Source of the DNA: Bacteroidota bacterium
Lineage (GTDB): Bacteria > Bacteroidota > Bacteroidia > Sphingobacteriales > Sphingobacteriaceae
Assembly (NCBI GenBank): GCA_023427985.1
Contig: JAEYZM010000032.1
Span: 1-64,000, forward strand
Reading direction: 5' to 3'
DNA length: 64,000 bases
Numbering within the stretch: position 1 is the first letter of the stretch; each line of letters opens with the position of its first letter. The position numbers were made by a program, and so were the translations under genes. The notes beneath the pieces are model-generated. The model was not told where the DNA came from. It saw only the letters and a list, made by a program, of their open reading frames with translations, and did no database searches. This document shows, piece by piece, positions 60,140 through 64,000 of the stretch.

Positions 60140-62993
60140 TCTTCTCAACGATGCCCATTTCTTTCTTCAGAAATTTACCTGTATGACTTTTCTTATCATT
60201 ACATAATTCTTCAGGAGTACCTTGGAAAATAATCTGACCACCTGCAGCACCGCCTTCTGGCCCCATGTCAATTACATAGTCGGCAACCTTTACCACATCT
60301 AAATTATGCTCAATTACTAAAACGGTATTACCACGTTCTACCAATTCATTAAGCACGTTTAATAAAATTCGAATGTCTTCGAAATGCAATCCAGTGGTAG
60401 GCTCATCAAGAATGTAAATGGTTTTGCCTGTATCTTTTTTAGAAAGTTCTGTCGCCAATTTCACACGCTGTGCTTCACCTCCAGAAAGTGTAACCGATGA
60501 TTGTCCGAGGGTAATATAACCTAAACCTACATCTTGAATGGTTTTAATTTTTCTTAAGATGTGTGGCATATTTTCGAAGAAAGGAACTGCATCTTCGATG
60601 CTTAGATTCAATACATCGGCAATAGATTTACCTTTATATCGAACTTCCAATGTCTCTCGATTATAACGTTTACCATTGCAGGTTTCACAAAGCACCTGAA
60701 CATCAGGAAGGAAATTCATCTCAATCACTTTCATGCCTGCACCTTCGCAGGTTTCACATCTCCCCCCTTTTACGTTGAATGAAAATCTACCAGGTTTATA
60801 TCCTCTGATTTTAGCCTCAGGTAATTGAACAAAAAGATTTCTGATGTCTGAGAAAACTCCTGTGTATGTTGCAGGATTAGAACGTGGTGTTCTTCCTATA
60901 GGAGTTTGATCAATCTCAATAACTTTATCGATGTGTTCCAATCCTTTGATCGATTTATAGGTCAATGGTTTTCTTTTCGAACCGTAAACGTATTGGTTTA
61001 ATATCGGATATAGAGTTTCATTAATTAATGTCGATTTTCCAGAACCAGAAACACCCGTAACACAAATGAATTTTCCTAATGGAATCTGTAGGTTCAGATT
61101 TTTTAAATTATTGCCTTGCGCACCTATCAATTCAATAGTGTTCCCATTCCCCTTTCTTCTTTTCTTTGGCACTTCAATTTCTTTAATTCCATTGATGTAT
61201 TGAGCAGTGGTTGTATTCGATTTCAAAATATCTTGCGGACTTCCTTGTGCAACAATTTGTCCACCATGAATTCCTGCTGCAGGTCCAACATCAATCACAT
61301 GATCTGCCTCAACAATCATATCTTTATCGTGCTCCACAACAATTATAGAATTGCCGATGTCGCGTAGGTTTTTTAAGGCATTGATTAATTTTTCATTGTC
61401 GCGCTGATGTAAGCCAATCGATGGTTCGTCTAGAATATACAATACGTTCACGAGTTGAGAACCTATTTGAGTGGCAAGTCGAATGCGTTGTGCTTCTCCC
61501 CCTGATAATGTTTTTGATACACGATCGAGGTTAAGATATTCTAATCCAACATCAAGCAAGAATCCAATACGAGATCTAATTTCTTTTAGAATTTCAACCG
61601 CAATAGTTTTTTGTCGATCCGACAATTTCTTCTCAATTCCATTGAACCAATCGTGTAAAGATTTTAAATCCATGGATGCCAAATCGTAAATATGTTTGGA
61701 ATCAATTTTGAAATATAAAGACTCTTTTTTTAACCTTGATCCTTCACAAGTTTTGCAGGTTACTTTTTGAACAAACTCTTCAATATCGTGGTTCTCATCG
61801 TCCGACTTTTTCTCGTTCTGTTGATCTAAATATTTTACAATCCCATTGAAGGTTACATTGTAACTCGACATTTGTCCACCATATTGCATTTGAACAGGGA
61901 TGGGCTCTTCGGAACCATAAAGAATTTCATGAATTGCTTCTTTCGACATTTTCTCAATAGGTGTTTGCATGGTAAATCCATACACTTTCCCTAATGATTT
62001 TATGAGTTGGAATGTCCAAGTTTCTCTATATTCACCTAATGCTGCAATACCACCTTGTGCAATATTTTTTTTCTTATCGGGAAGAATTAATTTTTCATCT
62101 ACTTCAAATACATATCCCAATCCATCGCATGTTTCGCAAGCACCATAAGGGGAATTGAAAGAGAAGGTATTTGGTTGTGGTTCGTCGTAAGAAATACCAG
62201 TTTCTTCACACATCAAATACTTACTAAAATGCTTATCGGTATTCGTATCTTGATCTAAAATTTTTATTATACCTTTCGCTTGTTTCATCGCTGTTCTCAC
62301 AGCATTTATCACTCGCATTTTTTCTTTCTCAGAAACAATTAAGCGATCAATAACAATTTCGATGTCGTGAATTTTGTATCGATCCACTTGCATCTTTGGA
62401 ACGAGTTCTAAAATTTCATTGTCGACACGCACCTTTAAATATCCTTGCTTTCTAATTTGCTCAAACAATTCTCTGTAATGACCTTTTCTTCCTTTTACAA
62501 CAGGAGCCAATACAGTGATGCTTTTGTCTTTATATGTTTTTAATATTGTTTCTATAATTTGATCTTCACTCATTTTCACCATGAGTTTACCAGTATTGTA
62601 CGAGTATGCATCGGCAACACGAGCATATAAGAGACGAAGGAAATCGTAAATTTCTGTTATGGTACCAACAGTAGATCGAGGATTTTTGCTGGTAGTTTTT
62701 TGTTCGATAGCTATAACAGGACTAAGGCCCTCTATCTTATCAACATCAGGACGCTCTAATCCTCCTAAGAATTGCCGAGAATAAGCACTAAAGGTTTCCA
62801 TATATCTACGTTGACCTTCGGCATAGATGGTATCAAAAGCAAGGGATGATTTTCCACTTCCGCTCAAACCGGTAATTACTACCAATTGGTTTCTAGGAAA
62901 TTTTACATCGATATTCTTTAAATTATGAACTCTTGCTCCGTAAACTTCAATTTGTTGGATGCCTGTGCTTTCCTGGGTTTTCTTCTTAGCCAT
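60126..62993 (-). CDS. uvrA: Excinuclease ABC subunit A
   Basis: 955 residues from the ATG at 62993. Walker A loops GLSGSGKSS (N) and GVSGSGKST (C), signatures TLSGGEAQRIRLATQIGSQL and TLSGGEAQRVKLATELSK, and four zinc-finger cysteine pairs (CETCDGLGY, CKTCEGSR, CETCEGAGM, CETCNGKRY). It recognises DNA damage with UvrB. Complete. Its C-terminal end EKKNRK is encoded partly by the CTATTTT array. Confidence 0.97.
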   Translation of the reverse strand: MAKKKTQESTGIQQIEVYGARVHNLKNIDVKFPRNQLVVITGLSGSGKSSLAFDTIYAEGQRRYMETFSAYSRQFLGGLERPDVDKIEGLSPVIAIEQKTTSKNPRSTVGTITEIYDFLRLLYARVADAYSYNTGKLMVKMSEDQIIETILKTYKDKSITVLAPVVKGRKGHYRELFEQIRKQGYLKVRVDNEILELVPKMQVDRYKIHDIEIVIDRLIVSEKEKMRVINAVRTAMKQAKGIIKILDQDTNTDKHFSKYLMCEETGISYDEPQPNTFSFNSPYGACETCDGLGYVFEVDEKLILPDKKKNIAQGGIAALGEYRETWTFQLIKSLGKVYGFTMQTPIEKMSKEAIHEILYGSEEPIPVQMQYGGQMSSYNVTFNGIVKYLDQQNEKKSDDENHDIEEFVQKVTCKTCEGSRLKKESLYFKIDSKHIYDLASMDLKSLHDWFNGIEKKLSDRQKTIAVEILKEIRSRIGFLLDVGLEYLNLDRVSKTLSGGEAQRIRLATQIGSQLVNVLYILDEPSIGLHQRDNEKLINALKNLRDIGNSIIVVEHDKDMIVEADHVIDVGPAAGIHGGQIVAQGSPQDILKSNTTTAQYINGIKEIEVPKKRRKGNGNTIELIGAQGNNLKNLNLQIPLGKFICVTGVSGSGKSTLINETLYPILNQYVYGSKRKPLTYKSIKGLEHIDKVIEIDQTPIGRTPRSNPATYTGVFSDIRNLFVQLPEAKIRGYKPGRFSFNVKGGRCETCEGAGMKVIEMNFLPDVQVLCETCNGKRYNRETLEVRYKGKSIADVLNLSIEDAVPFFENMPHILRKIKTIQDVGLGYITLGQSSVTLSGGEAQRVKLATELSKKDTGKTIYILDEPTTGLHFEDIRILLNVLNELVERGNTVLVIEHNLDVVKVADYVIDMGPEGGAAGGQIIFQGTPEELCNDKKSHTGKFLKKEMGIVEKKNRK

Positions 62994-63047
62994 AATGTGT
63001 TGCAAGATAACAAAAAAGGGTGGTATAAGTTTCTAGCTTAAAACAAA

Positions 63048-63074
63048 AAAAGACGAGTGGATTGCTCGTCTTTT
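63048..63074. terminator. Terminator between the transglycosylase gene and uvrA
   Basis: AAAAGACGAG (63048-63057), 7-nt loop, CTCGTCTTTT (63065-63074), with A- and T-tracts on both sides. On the minus strand it ends the transglycosylase transcript. Confidence 0.8.
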
Positions 63075-63093
63075 ATAATGATGGATTCAACAA

Positions 63094-63999
63094 TTATTTA
63101 GTAAAGGGATCACGTAATGCGTAGCCTTCTTTTGGCAATTGAATGTAATACGTTTTATTATTTTCGTTTTTCAAATAGGATTCTCTTAACCATGGATTAA
63201 AAGTTTTAAGAACTTTATAATTCACTTTCATATGGGCAGAGAATTTTGCAAAATCGGAAATACTAGTATCCACTTTAACTGTGTAAGTTGGTATCAATTG
63301 ATACATATCTTTTTTACGAATATGATATCCATAATCGCGTGGATTCTCCATGATTTGTTTCATTGCAACAATTCGAAATACATATCGTGCAGTTTCTTGA
63401 TTTAATACTAAGTCGTAATAATTGTTTGCCGATTGTCTTTGTAATTGAGCGCGCAAAGCTGTAGGACCCATATTGTATGCAGCTGCTACCAATGTCCAAC
63501 TTCCATACTCTTTATAAAGCTTATTGAAATAATCACAAGCTGCTTGAGTTGCTTTTTCAACATGATAGCGTTCGTCTACTTGTTCGTTCACTTCCAATCC
63601 TAATTCTTTTGCAGTGATCTCCATGAACTGCCAAAATCCAACAGCTCCAGCTGGCGAGGTTAAATTCATGAATCCAGTTTCAATCACCGGAATGTATTTA
63701 AAGTCGTTAGGAATGTTATTGCGTTCCAATATTGGCTCAATGATTGGGAACCATCTATTTGCACGTTTGTGAATCAAAATGGTTTGTGTTTGCCAATATG
63801 TATTCACTGTTAACTCACGATCCATTCTTTCGTAAACATCGAAATCATTCATCGGTAATTTCTCGTTCGCAAAATGCAAATCGCGTGGAACTTCTAAAGC
63901 GAAAATTTGATACTTCGATTTAAATAATTGCTTATGCTCTTCATCATCTACAACACGAGTACTGAAGGTAAACAATTGCACTATCATTGTTAAAAACAT
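63094..63999 (-). CDS. Lytic transglycosylase, MltD-like (start at or beyond window edge)
   Basis: 301 residues visible. The SLT catalytic Glu lies in PVIETGFMNLTSPAGAVGFW, followed by FMEITAKELGLEVNEQVDER and TLVAAAYNMGPTALRAQL, the Gly-rich AAYNMGP typical of SLT domains. The C-terminal part continues with YIQLPKEGYALRDPF, resembling the beginning of a LysM-less tail. It cuts peptidoglycan glycan strands. The ATG at 63999 may be the true start or an internal Met if the gene continues beyond the window. Confidence 0.88.
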   Translation of the reverse strand: MFLTMIVQLFTFSTRVVDDEEHKQLFKSKYQIFALEVPRDLHFANEKLPMNDFDVYERMDRELTVNTYWQTQTILIHKRANRWFPIIEPILERNNIPNDFKYIPVIETGFMNLTSPAGAVGFWQFMEITAKELGLEVNEQVDERYHVEKATQAACDYFNKLYKEYGSWTLVAAAYNMGPTALRAQLQRQSANNYYDLVLNQETARYVFRIVAMKQIMENPRDYGYHIRKKDMYQLIPTYTVKVDTSISDFAKFSAHMKVNYKVLKTFNPWLRESYLKNENNKTYYIQLPKEGYALRDPFTK

Positions 64000-64000
64000 T

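Noticed and set aside
1..64000. Prophage, tRNA or rRNA genes
   Set aside because: No phage structural genes, cloverleaf-like tRNA sequences or rRNA segments were recognised by eye; a tRNAscan or Rfam search would be needed to exclude small RNAs.

Overview
The window is AT-rich bacterial chromosome, almost certainly from a member of the Bacteroidota (Bacteroidetes). The evidence is TANNTTTG-type -7 promoter boxes with upstream TTG boxes, many secreted proteins whose signal peptides end in ..AQ, tandem FKBP lipoproteins, YceI proteins, a YtxJ-type bacilliredoxin, a GH3-family protein, a T9SS-like sorting motif, and the gene set recF/DUF721/ndk/nrnA/lptB/recJ typical of that phylum. I cannot name the genus. 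No rRNA, tRNA or CRISPR array was seen.

Positions 1-6730 are an accessory, mobile region. Long imperfect hairpin sites resembling integron attC sites (362-489, 3818-4014, and a site split between 5143-5168 and 6604-6728) alternate with cassette-like blocks. The blocks are a Crp/Fnr-like regulator plus a membrane protein, an ABC-F ATPase, and a DUF6884-like plus GIY-YIG-like pair. No integrase is present, so this looks like a cluster of attC-like sites without an integrase. Two IS110-family insertion sequences sit at the same point and in the same orientation inside two of these sites. One copy is cut by the window edge. The other is a pseudogene with two frameshifts, an in-frame stop and an inserted 18-bp palindrome. 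The two copies share a 78-nt identical stretch running from the non-coding end of the IS into the attC-like arm, although their coding parts have clearly diverged. The long downstream end of the second copy carries pieces resembling its attC target. That is the behaviour expected of a bridge-RNA-guided IS110/IS1111 element and is the most interesting system here.

6832-16572 is a run of plus-strand genes: secreted TonB-C-like proteins, a methyltransferase, a DHFR-like protein, lipoproteins, two further Crp/Fnr-like regulators around a cupin/FAD-monooxygenase operon with a strong operator-like dyad, and a SigZ-like ECF sigma factor followed by a 28-residue cysteine-rich peptide gene. 16630-31987 holds a large Asp-box (sortilin-like) secreted protein, a DUF2975/Xre pair, an S9 peptidase, a HipBA toxin-antitoxin pair with three operator-like repeats, two GNATs, a ClpP-like protease, a serine beta-lactamase-like hydrolase, pdxJ and a large secreted protein.

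32118-63999 is mostly housekeeping: gcvP, two YceI proteins, an NMT1-PAS-histidine kinase fusion with its receiver protein, an MBL hydrolase, recJ, lptB, GH3, TerC, a polyprenyl synthase, ilvE, asparaginase, tatD, two FKBPs, nrnA, ndk, DUF721, recF, a YfgM-like protein, ribH, a small lipoprotein, ytxJ-like, OsmC-like, lipA, an ECF sigma/anti-sigma pair, uvrA and a lytic transglycosylase reaching the window edge. Small dispersed repeats (TCCCGATAGCTATCGGGA palindromes, AGTATTT..GTAGCTAG repeats, a CTATTTT heptamer array) mark several intergenic spaces.
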